This document shows positions 11,211 to 23,110 of a stretch of 64,000 nucleotides of DNA, piece by piece. This stretch comes from Eonycteris spelaea. Lineage: Eukaryota > Chordata > Mammalia > Chiroptera > Pteropodidae. Position 1 is the stretch's first letter. Every line of letters begins with the position of its first letter. The stretch lies in assembly GCA_003508835.1 (NCBI GenBank), contig PUFA01000077.1:3610001-3674000 (forward strand), read 5' to 3'. The position numbers were made by a program, and so were the translations under genes. The notes beneath the pieces were generated by a model. The model ran no database searches. It saw only the letters and a program-made list of their open reading frames with translations, and was not told the DNA's origin.

Positions 11211-11433
11211 CAGGGGTCCCCAACTCCCAGGTCATGAACTGGTACTGATCCATGGCCTGTTACGAACCGGGCCTCACAGAAGGAGGTGAGCAGCTGGCAG
11301 GCGAGCAAAGCTTCCTTATATTTGCAGCCGCTCCCCAGCACTAGCATCACCACCTCAGCTCCACTCAGATCATCGAGCTTCAGATTCTCACAGGAGTCCT
11401 GGTCCCTGGTGCTAAAAAGGTTGGGCATGGCTG
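11211..11433 (+). mobile_element. hAT-Charlie MITE of the MER1 type (copy 1)
   Basis: 223 bp. The 5' end is CAGGGGTCCCCAAC, with the continuing text ggcctgttacgaaccgggcc and aggaggtgagcagctgg; the 3' end is ctaaaaaggttgggcatggctg, a decayed copy of the inverted terminal repeat. The interior is gcagccgctccccagcacta onward. It has the same internal structure as the copy at 54313-54536. The flanking 8 bp (ccctacag, cctcgaag) no longer match well. Confidence 0.8.
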
Positions 11434-11860
11434 CCTCGAAGACTTATTACTTCCTGCTGTAGGCCGTTCTCCCCTATACCTGCTTCCACCCTAACCTCAG
11501 CACTATAATCTCACCATGTTAGCATCTCACAATTCTCCCTCTGTCTTGCTTCTAATCCTTTGCCCAGGTTCTCCTTCACTTGAACTTCTTTTCATTCTTC
11601 CCTTCACCTCAGTAATCACATTCTTCCTTCTGCTCTCCACTAAGCATCACCTTTCCTGACCTTCTTGGGCTGGATTAGGTGCTCCTAATATGTGTTCTCA
11701 GAGTACCATGTGTTTTTTGTAAGCGTGCTCAGTCTATGGTTTTATTATTGCCCATTATTCCCTTGAAAGCAGTGACTATATCATGGTACTCTGTAACCTC
11801 TTTATCTAGGTGTTCAATAGATATCCATTGATTCAAGAAATGAATGAATAAATGGATGCC
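11434..11860 (+). repeat. L2 fragment, right part
   Basis: The text acctcagcactataatctcacc...cttcacctcagtaatcac...gcatcacctttcctgacc...gctggattaggtgctcc, then a tail ttccctTgaaagcagtgac...gttcaatagatatccattg, is the L2 3' end in sense orientation, continuing the part before the MITE. Confidence 0.65.
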
Positions 11861-11949
11861 CACATGAATGTTTAAAAACCTTGTGTTTTCCGAACTCGTG
11901 TTTCCAATGAACAACACATTTGGACTGAAAAAGCTCCCAAAGCTTATAC

Positions 11950-12004
11950 CTACTGTCCTCTAGATAACCTACTGTCCTCTAGATAACCTACTGTCCTCTA
12001 GATA
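11950..12004. repeat. 19-bp tandem repeat, three copies
   Basis: Unit ctactgtcctctagataac repeated twice in full and a third time for 17 bases, with no mismatch. It abuts the start of a Tigger-type element. Confidence 0.95.
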
Positions 12005-12275
12005 GTCCCCCTTTATCTGCAGTTTCACTTCCTATAGTTTATCCGCAGTCAACTGCAATTCAAAAATATTAAGTGAAAATTTCAAGAAATCACTCAGGAG
12101 TTTTAAACTGTGTGCCCTTCTGAGTAGTGCGATGAAGTTGTGTGCAGTTCCACTCCGTCCTGCTTGGGGTGTGACTCATCCCCTTTGTTCAGTCTGTCCA
12201 GGCTGGATACGCTTCCCACCCACTAGTCACTTAGTAGCTTTCTTGGTTATCTTAGATCATCCAAAACCACAGCTT
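12003..12275 (+). mobile_element. Tigger-type (TcMar) DNA transposon fragment
   Basis: The text agtccccctttatctgcagtttc...cagtcaactgcaattcaaaaatatt...tgagtagtgcgatgaagttgtg...cactagtcacttagtagctttcttggttatc is the 5' region of an old Tigger family. Confidence 0.65.
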
Positions 12276-12424
12276 CCCCATTTTTACAGATAAAAAAAAA
12301 TACCAGAATAATTTCTTTTTAGTCTTGATGGATGTTTCCAAATGAAAAAATGCTCCTGTTTTTCTAAGATGTCTTCATTCATGGTCTGCCCACCCTCCCC
12401 AACATGGCACCAGGGTAGAAGGCC

Positions 12425-12840
12425 TTGCATGTCTTGCTGAAAGGTTTGGCATTCATGCTGTAGTTGATGAGGAGTTCATGAAGGGTTTTAAGCAAAGGAG
12501 TGACATAGTCATATTTGCGTTCTGAGTCATTTCTCTAGCAGGGTTAAGAAAGACAAGTGTCCCGGGGGCAGGGATGGAAGAAGGGAAGCCACTAGCAAGA
12601 GATGATGAAGGTCTGGACCAGGGGAGGGATCATGGCCATGGCGATGAGGATACAGAATAAAGAAGCATTTAGGAGGGAAAGTCTCTTGGACTTGATTAAA
12701 TCTGGTTGTGAAGGAGGGAGAAGAATCAGGGATGATTTCAGGGTTTCTGGCTTTAGCGACCGGGTTGCTCAGGACTGTGAAGATAGTGAGTTCACTTTAA
12801 GATGTGTCCAGTTTGTTATGGACTTTCAAAAGAAATAAAG
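12425..12840 (-). repeat. L2-related repeat, antisense
   Basis: The string gaagggttttaagcaaaggagtgacatag...agagatgatgaaggtctggaccaggg...gggatgatttcagggtttctggc is the reverse complement of a well-known L2-associated text. Confidence 0.55.
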
Positions 12841-13679
12841 GTAGGAACTAGCTCTGTATACCCAGATCCCAACATCCCTTACACACAGTAGGTGCCCCAA
12901 ATGTTTCTTGACTTGAACTGAAGGTGCAGCACATCCTACTTAACAGAATTTTCAATATCTAATTTCAACTCTGTCTTTTGTCAAATTTCATGCAGAGACC
13001 CATACAGCCATCCTGCTCTCATAGTCACATTATATATTTATCCATGTGACAAGCTAAGACATTTCAACCCCCTGGAAAGTATGACTAAGAAAAATTTTAC
13101 TGCAATAATAATTTGCACTAAGCGGTGGAAGGAATCAGGAAAGGGGATAGTTATTATAGCAACCACAAATTGGTCCCGGCTACACTTGGCTTTCAATTTC
13201 ACTACAAATTTCAGAGAAGCCATAAAAGATTCAAGTGAAATCTGGTCGGTTGATTAGAAACATTTGAAGGAACCCCAAGCAGGCACGTGTTTCGCATTTC
13301 CTGCTCTGAAGTTTGCCAAGCATTAATCATCACCCTCCCTGCATTAATCCAGAAAACAGTCACTCCAGCTGGCCTTTTGGAAGGACAGGACTTGGGGCAG
13401 GAGAACATCCACAAATCCAGGACTTCCAGAGACAGAGAATTAGCAGATAAATGCCATGCATCAGGGACGGGAGGTGGGGGGTGGGGGAGGGGAGGTTGCC
13501 ACACACAAGTTTCCCCAAGCCTGCTCCTTCTGTTACCTTCTGTGCCCCGACCCTCAGCCCAGCCCATGCTCATTTCCACATCGCTGGAAAAGAGGGCATT
13601 TGGGGATGTAGCCTCTCAAATGAGAACACTGTTGTTGCTTCATCCTGAACCGCCCCCTCTCCCCTAACACAGATTCCAG
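12841..13679. other. Intergenic, nothing recognised
   Basis: A G-rich segment (13470-13495) and short overlapping open frames, but no gene or nameable repeat. Confidence 0.4.
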
Positions 13680-13850
13680 AATGAAAGAGGCACAGGCTTG
13701 GGAGCCAGAAAGTCCCAAATTTAAAACCAAACTCCACCATTTACTCCGCATAATTTACTTAACCAATCTGAGCCTCGAATTTCTGCATTTACAAAACAAG
13801 GATAATAAGACCTATTTTGAAGGTGAAGGCCGAATGAGGTAATTTATGGA
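13680..13850 (+). repeat. MIR
   Basis: The order gcttgggagccagaaagtccc, actccaccatttactc, caatctgagcctcgaatttctgc, aacaaggataataagacct and gaatgaggtaatt follows MIR. Confidence 0.7.
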
Positions 13851-14119
13851 AAACACATACGTGTATGTGTGATGTTAGTACATGTGTTTGGACCCTACTT
13901 CTTGTCCTCTTCTTTCTGTATGATATGAACTGTCCACACAAGTGTGGAACCCAAACTGTCACTGAGCACAGTTCCCAGTCATGGAAATCCCAAGGGAATG
14001 GGTCCAATTCACCCAGCAGCTGGAAGCCTAATTCATCTAGTCCTGCTGTCATTCACAGAGCAGCTAAGGTGACAACAGACCTGGCCTTCCTCAGATTAAT
14101 GTACTAGGAAAGCAAGGAT

Positions 14120-14425
14120 GGAAAAGCTCATTTTGCCTGGAATGGCCAGGTCAGACCTCATAGATGAAGCATCATTTGAACTGGGCCTTAAAGTATGAAT
14201 AAAATTTTCTGGAAGAGAATCAAGGGCATTTCACGCAAAAGGGGTAAATAAAGACATGAGGCCATGATGGGCTCGAGAAACAATAACTGGTTAGATGTGA
14301 GTAGAGAGGAGGCAAATGAGAGGAATGCTGGGAGACAGGGCAGCCAAGGTCAACCAGAGTAGTTTACCAAGACACTCTCATGCTAGGTGGAGTTTCTGGA
14401 CTTAGTCCTATAAATAATGCAAGAT
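14120..14425 (-). repeat. L2 3' region, antisense
   Basis: The text gaactgggccttaaagtatgaataa...ggcatttcacgcaaaagg...aagacatgaggccatgatggg follows the reverse complement of the L2 3' end. Confidence 0.55.
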
Positions 14426-14464
14426 CATTAAAAAGATCTGAAATTTTCTCTTTTGCATTTTATT

Positions 14465-14818
14465 GTACAGATGCTTCTAGACTTACGATGGGGTTATGTT
14501 CCAGTCAAACACCTTGTAAGTTGAAAATATCATAAGTTGACAATGCATTTAATACCCTACTTAAACGTGCTCAGAACACAATATCCAAAAAAACGCTGGC
14601 AACACAGTACACTGTAGGTCGTTGGTTACCCTCACGATCGCGTGCCTGACCGTGCTGTGGCTCACTGCCCAGCATCACAAGAGAGGGTCACTCCACATAC
14701 CGCTAGCCCAGAAAAAGATCAACATTCAAAATTCAAAGTACAATTTCTAATGAAGGGCTATCGCTTTTGCACCATCATAAAGTGGGAAAAAAATTAAGTT
14801 GGGAACTGTCTGTATTTT
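14465..14818. mobile_element. Tigger-type MITE with inverted ends
   Basis: It begins cagatgcttctagacttacgatggggtt and ends tgcaccatcataaagtggg...aagttgggaactgtctg, which are inverted copies of the same cagt...cgacttacgatgg terminal text. The interior ctcagaacacaatatcc...acgctggcaacacagtacac is a known Tigger-derived sequence. Confidence 0.75.
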
Positions 14819-14829
14819 GTTTTTAGTTT

Positions 14830-15960
14830 TTTCTATTCTCATCATGAAAAGCACATACGTAGTGAAAAAAATATACAAATAGTATAAAAGGATATGATAA
14901 AAAATGACTCCATCTCTTCATCCCAGACTACTGGTCTACTGCACAATATTAAGTCTTTATTCTCTCTCCCTGCAGAAATTTTATGTATAAACTCATAGGT
15001 CTTTCTGTCAATGAATATTTATTCACTGTATGGTACATGCTTCTCTCTCACTCTACAATGTATCACAGAGATCTTTCCGTTTCAGCATATTTAATTTCAC
15101 CTTAGTATTTTAATAGCTGTGTGGTATGCCACACATTGGATCATTGCATCATCTTTTCTTTAATTCTTCGTTGATCATATTTAAATTGTTCCCAATTGTT
15201 TATTCTTGCAAATGAGGCTGAATCCATCCTTGTATTTATATCTGTGCAAATATGTGAGAGTATTTCTGTAGGGAAAAAAAGTGCTAAAAGCAGAATTGCT
15301 GGATCAAAGGGTAATTTTAAACTCTGAGAACTGTTTTCAACTTGCCCATGAAAACAAGTACCAATTTGTACTCCTACTACCCGAGTTGTGACTGCATATA
15401 TTTCCACATACCCTTGACATAATTTTGTTGTCAAATTTTTAAATCTTAGCCAATATGAGAAGTTAACCTTTTAGAATTCTTTTTTTTTTTTTGACATACA
15501 TTTCTATAACAGGGTGAAGATGAGCAACTGCTAATGTTTATAAACCACTTGCACTTCTTTCTCTAAAAACAGTTTTTAAAATTTTCCTTGCCAATTTTTC
15601 TATTAGTTTGTGGTCTTTCCTTGCTGGTTTATAAGAGCTCTTTATATAGTAAGAAAATAGGCAAATTAACCACGACTTCATTTATGGCTTCTCAGCCCTA
15701 GCCAGTTCCTTGAAATATCTTTTCCACTCTAATATTATTTTAAAATCCACTCATGTTTTCTTTTGTACTTTTATAATTTCCTATTTTATGTTTACATTTT
15801 TTAGCAATCACGAGTCTATTTTGCTATAGGGTGTCAGACGTGGATTTTATTTTTCACTTTTTATGTCTTTTAACAGATAATTTTATCGCCATTTAAATCT
15901 ATTAATATGATAGACATGTTTTCATTTCTCTTAGTTTTCTATTCGAATGCTTCCTCTGCT
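14830..15960. repeat. Old L1 (L1M-type) fragment
   Basis: The succession gctgtgtggtatgccacac, caatatgtgagagtatttctg, gcagaattgctggatcaaagg, ccaatttgtactcctactac and ttatatagtaagaaaatagg is the classic L1M text. It is broken by small indels. Confidence 0.7.
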
Positions 15961-17269
15961 TTCTAATTTTTGTTACATAGTCTATTTTGATCTTCTCTGA
16001 CATACATTTTTTTCTTTTCTTGATGGAGCATTATTGGATGGAAGAGCAAGGAGCTCTGCCTGGCACACAGTGAAGCCTCGTGTGTCAGAAGTGTCTGGTC
16101 TGCCTGCGTCTGCCTGTATGTATCGGCGGACTCAGATACGACTGCCACCTACCATCTCTTCTGTGCTCTCACTCTGAGAATTCTTGCGAACATGGCACAT
16201 CTTCGGGATTCTATTTCGGCTCCACTTCCCATGACACTGCACAGCGTGGATCAGGCACGTGGGCACATTCCCCGTCTACCCACAACCTGGCACGTTGCTA
16301 TTTCAGGGACAATTGGCTCTTGAGTGACGTGTTGTCTCTTTTTGGAGACCACTGTGGAAATGTGGATTTACGATAAGGTTCTTCCCTATTAGGTCCAAAT
16401 TTTACTGTGTTAGTTTTTAGAGACAGAGCTGGGGTAAAATAAGCTCCATTCTCCTGTTTTAGCCAGAATTTCTTCATTTGATAGTTAAGCAAGAGAGGCT
16501 ATGTTGACAAAACTAATTATGATTTGGACAGATGGACGAGCGGAGGGGGAAAGAAAACGGAGGCAGAAAAATCCATTAGGAGGCGAGTGTGGTCACCAAA
16601 AATCGAAGGAGGAGAAGCAAACCTGAAATAGGGGATGGTAGCAGTGATGGGGAGGAGGGAAAGTCTGGGAGAAATTCTGCGGGCTGAATGGACAGGCTTT
16701 AGTGACTGATGAAAAGGAAAGGGTAGGGTAAGTGGAAAAGAAAGAGGTCACTTAGCGGGTGGCCATGTAGTAGCTGAGAGGGGGAACAGAGCAGAGGGAA
16801 AAGTTCCATTTAAAAATTTTGAACTTCCTGGGACATTCAGAGGAAGGTATAAAACAGGCGGCTGGAAACACAGAACTGAGACACAGGAACGAGTCACGGC
16901 AGTAGGTGTGGATTTAGAAATCTCCACCAGACTGAAAGCTGTGGTGGCTGCAGCCACGAAACAGATTAATTGGCAAAGAAAGACAATGTAAAGTAAGAGA
17001 AGGGGGGATGGCAGTCAGAGAACACTAGCCTTTTAGGAGCTGGTGGGGAAACCTGTGTCCATGAAGAATAGAAACGTAAAGGTAGGAAGGAAGCAAGAGA
17101 CAGAGGCAATACGAAAAACAACAGGAGAGAGTACCAAGAAAGGATGTACGCTTAGGAGTCTCGAACATTGAAAAGGGTTATAAAGCAAGCACTAAAAGTT
17201 GTCCATTGTTTAGCAACTGGGGAGAGCATTTTGGAGAGGAAGGAAGGAGCCTGGAGAGGAAGATGACAA
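15961..17269. other. Intergenic, partly an L2-related repeat
   Basis: The segment 16600-17200 (ggatggtagcagtgatgggg...gtgactgatg...gtgtggatttagaaatct) looks like the same antisense repeat as at 2340 and 12425. The segment 16050-16380 is slightly CpG-richer unique DNA without a recognised gene. Confidence 0.35.
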
Positions 17270-17470
17270 GCTGATGTTAAGTCTGCAATACACGTCAGGC
17301 ATTTTGCACAGGCATTTCCAGTTAATCTTCCCAAAATCCCCCAGAAGAGGAAACAGAAGCTAAAAGACATTAAGTAACATTTGCACCATTACCCAGAAGC
17401 TAAGGAGGCAGCTAGATTAACACATTCAAAGCACCATCCTGTTTCCACTATGTTAACTTTCAAGTCAGAT
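17270..17470 (-). repeat. MIR fragment
   Basis: The text agaggaaacagaagctaaaagacattaagtaac...gccaccattacccagaagctaagg fits the reverse complement of MIR, with a preceding MIR-like end. Confidence 0.55.
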
Positions 17471-18574
17471 GATAGTAAATTAACAAATGTCTGTAGCCTA
17501 AAAAAATGTAGTAAGTTTCCGATTGTAGTTCCCTAGTAACTTCAATCACAAAATTGTTGCTGGATTCCTTTTACAAATTCTGGTGTCATGCAAAACATAA
17601 TCATTGCACCCAGGACTGGGTTGGTACAGTGTTAGCTTACCAGCCCTCCTCCTGTTAAAAAAAAAAAAAAAAAAGGCTTTGTTCATTGGCTTCATTCCTG
17701 GCGTTGTAAGTGCCCCGTAAATGGTAACTAAACTAACAGAGGTCACAAAATTAGTGGCTAAAGCAAAGAAAGGCAACACTGGAAATATCTGTATATTTTC
17801 CCTGCTCATACTTTAATAGAAATTCTTCATCCTGAGTTCTATATATTCATTTCCTGCTACTACTCTGTGGAGAAATAAAAGTACAAACTTTCTTGACCTG
17901 AGAGTTTGTGTTATAATTCTTTCTCAGGATACCACCTTCTCTCTTGAGTTCTGTCTCTCCCACAAGACGTCATTGATCTTCAGTGCTCAACACAGCTGGC
18001 CACATAGCGAGTGCTCAATGCATGTTTATTCTACTGAGTTTTTTCCCAGGCCAAAGTCACTGCCGGTGGTTCTATAACCCATTTGCCTCTCTTAAAAAGA
18101 GCCTAAAAGTACCAAGGCTAGGGTACATAATTGGTGTGCAACTTCATTGCTCAACTAATTCAAAACCAGCCGACCAATGAAGTTTTTGGAGGGGTACCAG
18201 CTACTTTACTGTTTCCCTCATTATGGGAAAATGATATGCTTTATGGATATATTTATAGTGGAAAGGTATTGAATGACTCGGAATTCCTCTATGCCATATC
18301 TGTCCAGGGTACTGAGCCCCCAAACACAGAGAAGCCTGGGTGATGGGATCCCCCAGGCGGCCACAGGATCAAGACCCGTATACACAGAGACTCACAGCAG
18401 TGATTCCCCCACCAACTTGATTAGAAGGCAGGCATACCGCCTTGTTTCGGCACTCTGGTGACTGCGGGTTGTGAGGCATGCTTCTTCCAGCAGATGGATG
18501 CTATTATCTTTTACTAGACATGTTTTTGGATATGTATTTTCTTGACAGGGAAATTAATAAGAAAAAAATGACAA
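17471..18574. other. Intergenic, unassigned
   Basis: A run of about 18 A at 17656-17673 could be the tail of a lost insertion. A short L2/MIR-like tail (cagctggccacatagcgagtgctcaatgcatg) lies near 17993. No gene. Confidence 0.4.
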
Positions 18575-18765
18575 TAAACACTATCGCTTATTGAATATTG
18601 CATATGTGCCAGGACTATGCTTAATTTTTCCAACAATCCTATGAGTTAAATGCCTTCAACAAAGTCACACATATGCAGTATTTGACAGAGCCAGGGTACA
18701 TCAGATCTGATTATTATTAAACCTACAATCTTAACCATATGACTAGAGACTGATGCTCCTCCTCT
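18575..18765 (-). repeat. MIR fragment
   Basis: The text gcttattgaatattgcatatgtgccagg...aacaatcctatgagtt...gacagagccagggta...ctacaatcttaaccat is reverse-complement MIR. Confidence 0.65.
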
Positions 18766-18879
18766 AATTAAAAAACAAAAACAAAACAAAGACAAAAAAC
18801 AAAACTAAAATATCGCAGTGAAACATTTCTTTCAGGAGTTTGGAGTTGTGTCAGATCCGGCCACTTTCTCTGATCTCCC

Positions 18880-19260
18880 CTCTCCTTCAATAAGTGAATC
18901 CCTGATATTTAGGTAAGCCTGTGGCCCCTGGGGGGGGGGGGGAAAGGCTACATTTTCCAGACTCTTTTGCAGCTAGCTGTGGTTGTGATTAAATTTTGGC
19001 CCATGCGATTTAAGCAGAAGTGGTGTATGCATTTTCTCGGAAGTATTCCTAAAGGCTGGGGCACGTCTTTCTTCATCACTTCCTTCCTGCTGTCTAGGAT
19101 GGATGTGTTATCCAGCAGCCATTTTGGAATGAAAGCCGCACAGCAGTGCAATAAGCAAGCAGGCGTTCGGATCACTTATGCCATGAAGTGCTGGCTACCA
19201 CCTATGTCTACCTTGAATGTGGGGCACCAATGCATTTCTACTTGTTTAACTACTGACGTT
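18880..19260. repeat. Ancient interspersed repeat, family not named
   Basis: The wording aaggctacattttccagactc, ttttgcagctagctgtggttgtga, gcccatgcgatttaagcagaagtg and cagcagccattttggaatga is a recurrent old mammalian repeat that I recognise but cannot name with certainty. A run of fourteen G lies at about 18931. Confidence 0.45.
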
Positions 19261-20059
19261 ATTTCCTGTTTCCCACAGTTGTGCCTAATGCTAACCAACG
19301 TAGGAGCCTTATGTTGTTTTATATCGTTATTGAATGTAAGTTAATTTAACTGGTGTTAGATGTGCCACGTACTGCAGATAGAAAGCACTAAGATACAGTC
19401 TTGCTTCAAGGAGGGTTTGATTTAGAAAGGGAGAAGAGACATGTAGGCTACGGTAAAGAGAATATCTGGTATGTGAGTAGAAATTTCTATGCGTTGCATA
19501 TTCTTAGTATGTTTTGAAGTCTTTATATAGAGTTTCCCTCAATGGATAACAGAGAAAGCATGGAGTCTTCATTTTTCTGTTGTCTTTATTGGGGTTTTAT
19601 CCTTGTATACCGGTAGGTACTCAACAGTTTGACCAATTGATAAACATGCTCTTCATTGATCCACGACAGTTAAGTAACACTGAAACTTTGGTTAGCTTGT
19701 TGTTGGAATCTCCAAGCCCCATCCCATTTTCCTTCTGTGCAAAAGGAAGATAAAAACCCCATGATCCCTTCCCCTGTAAGATGAAGAGCTAGAACCTCTT
19801 CACTGCTCTGTGCACAGTACAAACTCAGGACGCCCTGCGAGAAATCCGGGAGGAGGCGTCTCAGGCACTTGGAGAATAAAGATGTAGTAGATTCCAGCTC
19901 CTGGCTCTGCCTTTGATTCCCTGTGACCGCAGCAGATTGCCTCACCTTCTTGGCCACAAAGTCCTTAAGTGATAACAAATAACCAATTAATTATAAGAAA
20001 AGAGTTGGACTCAATGGCCTCTAAGGTTTGGACAAATGTTCTGTGCTCTGTGGCTGGAA
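19261..20059. other. Intergenic, nothing recognised
   Basis: No gene, RNA or named repeat seen. Confidence 0.4.
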
Positions 20060-20235
20060 CAAACCCTAAATAGGGAGTTGGGGGATGCTGAACTCACTGG
20101 GTTGATAACCTTAAGAAAGCTGTACAACAGCTGCTAACCTCAGGTTCTTCACCTATAAAACAGGGAAGTTGAACAAGATGCCTTATAATCGCTCACAGAG
20201 TTCAACTATTCCATGAATGCTTTATGCAAAATTAT
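20060..20235 (+). repeat. MIR fragment
   Basis: The text aagaaagctgtacaacagctgctaacctcaggttcttcacctataaaacagggaag follows the MIR core (broken up by indels). Confidence 0.55.
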
Positions 20236-21046
20236 TCTTTCATGATGGAAAAAAGTCAATAAGATTATTAGATTTTTAAATCTATAGGTTATACTATTTA
20301 AAATAGCCCCAGTCTAGTGTTCCATGCACAATATAAGGACTTTAAAATTTTTTTTAAAACTTACCACCCTGTGAATAATAATAATATTGGCTCAGAGACA
20401 GAATTTTGCATTATCTTTCATTATTTCACACAGCTTCTTATAGGTCATGATTAAGGTCAGAAATGAAAATGTCCTCTATGGAAACAGAAGTACCTATAAC
20501 AAGCATAGAGGTTCCCGTTTATAACCATGACCAACAATCATAACATCACATTGTTCCCCTTGATCCTGAGTCAGAATGTTTTCTCTTATCCAAGTCCAAG
20601 CCATTCATCTATGTCCATTGGAATAAGGTCGTTCAGCATCATCTATCCCCTCTTTTAACACCCTTGAAATCCTCCTTTATAGTAAAACTCAGCCTAAGGC
20701 CAGCAAAGGATCATGTTTTTTTCCTTTTTTAGAGCTTGTACGACGTGTACCCATTTCCAGAGCAAGACAGTCTACGTCAACACCAAGCTGTAACCAAGGA
20801 CTTAATAAACAAAACAGTCAGGGATGGTTAACATAGCATAGTGCCAAAAACTGAAAAAATCACCATCTTTATCAAACACTGAAATCTTGAGTGAATGGAA
20901 AATTTTAATGCTTTGGCTATTTCGAGCTGGTTTTCGATTTGTCCGGAGAACATATGTTTATTTACCCATCGAAGGTAAACTTTAATAGAATAAACACCCC
21001 TAAGCTTCACCCCTTCTTGAATTGAGGCTAAAAGTTTGAAGCTTCA
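20236..21046. other. Intergenic, nothing recognised
   Basis: AT-rich unique sequence. Confidence 0.4.
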
Positions 21047-21410
21047 TGTTATAGGCTGAACTGTGTACCCTCAAAATTCATATATTGAAGTCCTCACCCC
21101 TACTGCCTCAAAATGTCACTATATTTGGAAATACAGCCTTTAAAGAGGTACTTAAGGTCAAATGAGGTCACATGGATGAGCCCTAATCCAATATGACTGG
21201 TGTCCTTCTGAGAATATTTTAGGACACAAGCAACACACCGAGGAAAGACCATGGAAGAGGCAGCCTTCCGGAAACCAAGGAGGGAGGTCTTAGAGGGAAC
21301 AACCTGATGACACCTTGACCATGGACTTCTAACCTCTAAAACTGTGACAGAATAAATGTCTGTTGTGTAAGCCACCCAACCTGTGGTGGCTTGGTATGGC
21401 AGCCCTACCA
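21047..21410 (+). mobile_element. MLT1-type ERVL-MaLR LTR, nearly full length
   Basis: It starts tgttataggctgaactgtgtaccc, continues aaaattcatatattgaagtcctc, cctaatccaatatgactggtg, gacaccttgaccatggacttc and aataaatgtctgttgtgtaag, and ends ggcagccctacca. This is the whole order of an MLT1 LTR. It is non-coding, a solo LTR; no internal retroviral sequence is adjacent. Confidence 0.85.
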
Positions 21411-22290
21411 ATCTCGTCCGTTTTTCATATTTTGTCTCAGATGAACACAAATAGTGAATCTCTGGGGTATCCCAGCACCTGTCACATTACCTTAGACATC
21501 GTAAGCACCCCCATTTGTTTGTCAAACAAATTAATTAATTTTTCAATGAAAAAACTCCTCACCTCGCCTTCCCATGCTTAGTTCTCCATGAGGTGAGGAA
21601 TGGAAATAAAAATTCCAGCCTGTTTTTCTTCCATTTTCCTCTCTCCTTCTCCCCTTAATCTCAGGCCAGCATTTCCATTCAAGCTCATGTTCAGTCTGTG
21701 ATGGCAACCCATACTCTATTCTACGGTCTTGCTTTAGCTCCATTGGGTTGGAAATTTACTTGCGCTCTGCCAGTCTATCCAAATTAATAGTCTCAATTAT
21801 AAACTTTCTCTCAGGGCATTCTTCCCTTCCTCCTTTGTATTTCAGCTCCTTATAAACACGTCTCCATGAGCCATGGAGCCGCGCTGAGTGTAGGATCAAT
21901 ATGGCTTTAATCTTCGCGTGCCATACCTGGCCCACAAAGCGCTCAACAGAGTTGTTTCAATGACTGTGAACAAGCATCTCGAAACTATGCCAGCATTCAT
22001 TCAATCTATTATTTATTAAGTGACATCGTCAGCGCAGGCGCCATGCCAGGTATGGTGATACAGCAACGTCATCAAGACGCTCCAGACCAGACGACAGTGC
22101 CATGAGTGAACGGCACTACAGCGTGTGTGAAGGGTCAGTGGGAAAACAGCAACATGAAAACCCAAACTATCAGAGGGCAGGTGTTCTTGCCTTTTTTCTC
22201 ACCTCTCCTGGCTCTCCGTCAGTCTCATACACTGCTGTCGTATTTGACTCATTACGAAGAGCATTATTCATCTTGTAAATTCCTGTAAGT
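21411..22290. other. Intergenic with traces of old LINE tails
   Basis: The segment 21990-22120 (attcattcaatctattatttatt...ggcgccatgccaggtatgg...acagcaacgtcatcaagacg) resembles a common old repeat tail and carries an unusual number of surviving CpGs. No gene. Confidence 0.4.
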
Positions 22291-22540
22291 CCGATTGTCT
22301 GAACTTCTTAAAAGCCCAGCTTAACTTGTCTCCTTGGGGAAATCTCTTCTGATGACACTAGGTTTTGTCTTCTCTCTGCCTTCCCTGGTCTTTCCCACTC
22401 GTTTCGCAATGATTCCAAGACCACCTAAGGGTCACCTCAGGGGTTACGTGAACTTCCGTTCGTACCATGCAGTGCTCACGTTTTACACCTGCTTAGAGAC
22501 TGCGAGCTTCTGGAAGGCAGAAGCCACGTATACTCGTAGA
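22291..22540 (+). repeat. L2 3' fragment
   Basis: The text ttaaaagcccagcttaacttgtctcc...gaaatctcttctgatgac...cttagagactgcgagcttctggaaggcagaagcc is L2-like. Confidence 0.45.
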
Positions 22541-22894
22541 ACGTTAGACATCGAAGGAATGTAATGGTCATTTGGTCCAACTCTGTCTTTCACAGGTGAC
22601 AAAACCCAGAGTCAAGGACAGTGCCACTTGCCCATAAGAACATACAAAGTTAGTGAAGGAACAAACTAAATTGCAAAGCCAAGGTGATGTGGAACAGGTA
22701 TTAGGAGGCTAATGGTCCTGAACTACTTTTCCAAGTGCCAACATCTTTCTGGGTTTTTTTCTTTCCTCTAATACTCACCCCGCCTCTCTCGAACATGGTC
22801 CCTATAAAATGAAATAAAGGAACATTTTTTCCATAAGGAATAATCTTCCTTCTCTGTGTGTGCGTGTGTATGTGTGCATACATAGCAGTACTGT

Positions 22895-23110
22895 AGAAAA
22901 CAACAAGCTTAGGGTTGCGTTAACTCCACAGACTGTGAATCAGATGGTTTAGGTTCAAATCACGAATCTTCTCCTACTTTTTGGTTAATTTGGGGCATCT
23001 CCAATCTTCAGTTTCCTTATTATTTATAATATAAAAATTAGAGTACCTACCTCTTTAATCTCTTACGAGATCAGACTTGTAAAGTGTTAGTATAATGCAT
23101 AAATTAAGGG
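22895..23110 (+). repeat. MIR
   Basis: The order gactgtgaatcagatggttt, aggttcaaatcacgaatcttc, ccaatcttcagtttccttatt, agagtacctacctcttt and gtgttagtataatgca follows MIR. Confidence 0.7.

Noticed and set aside
17656..17673. Poly-A run as the tail of a processed pseudogene
   Set aside because: No gene-like body upstream and no matching flanking repeat was found.
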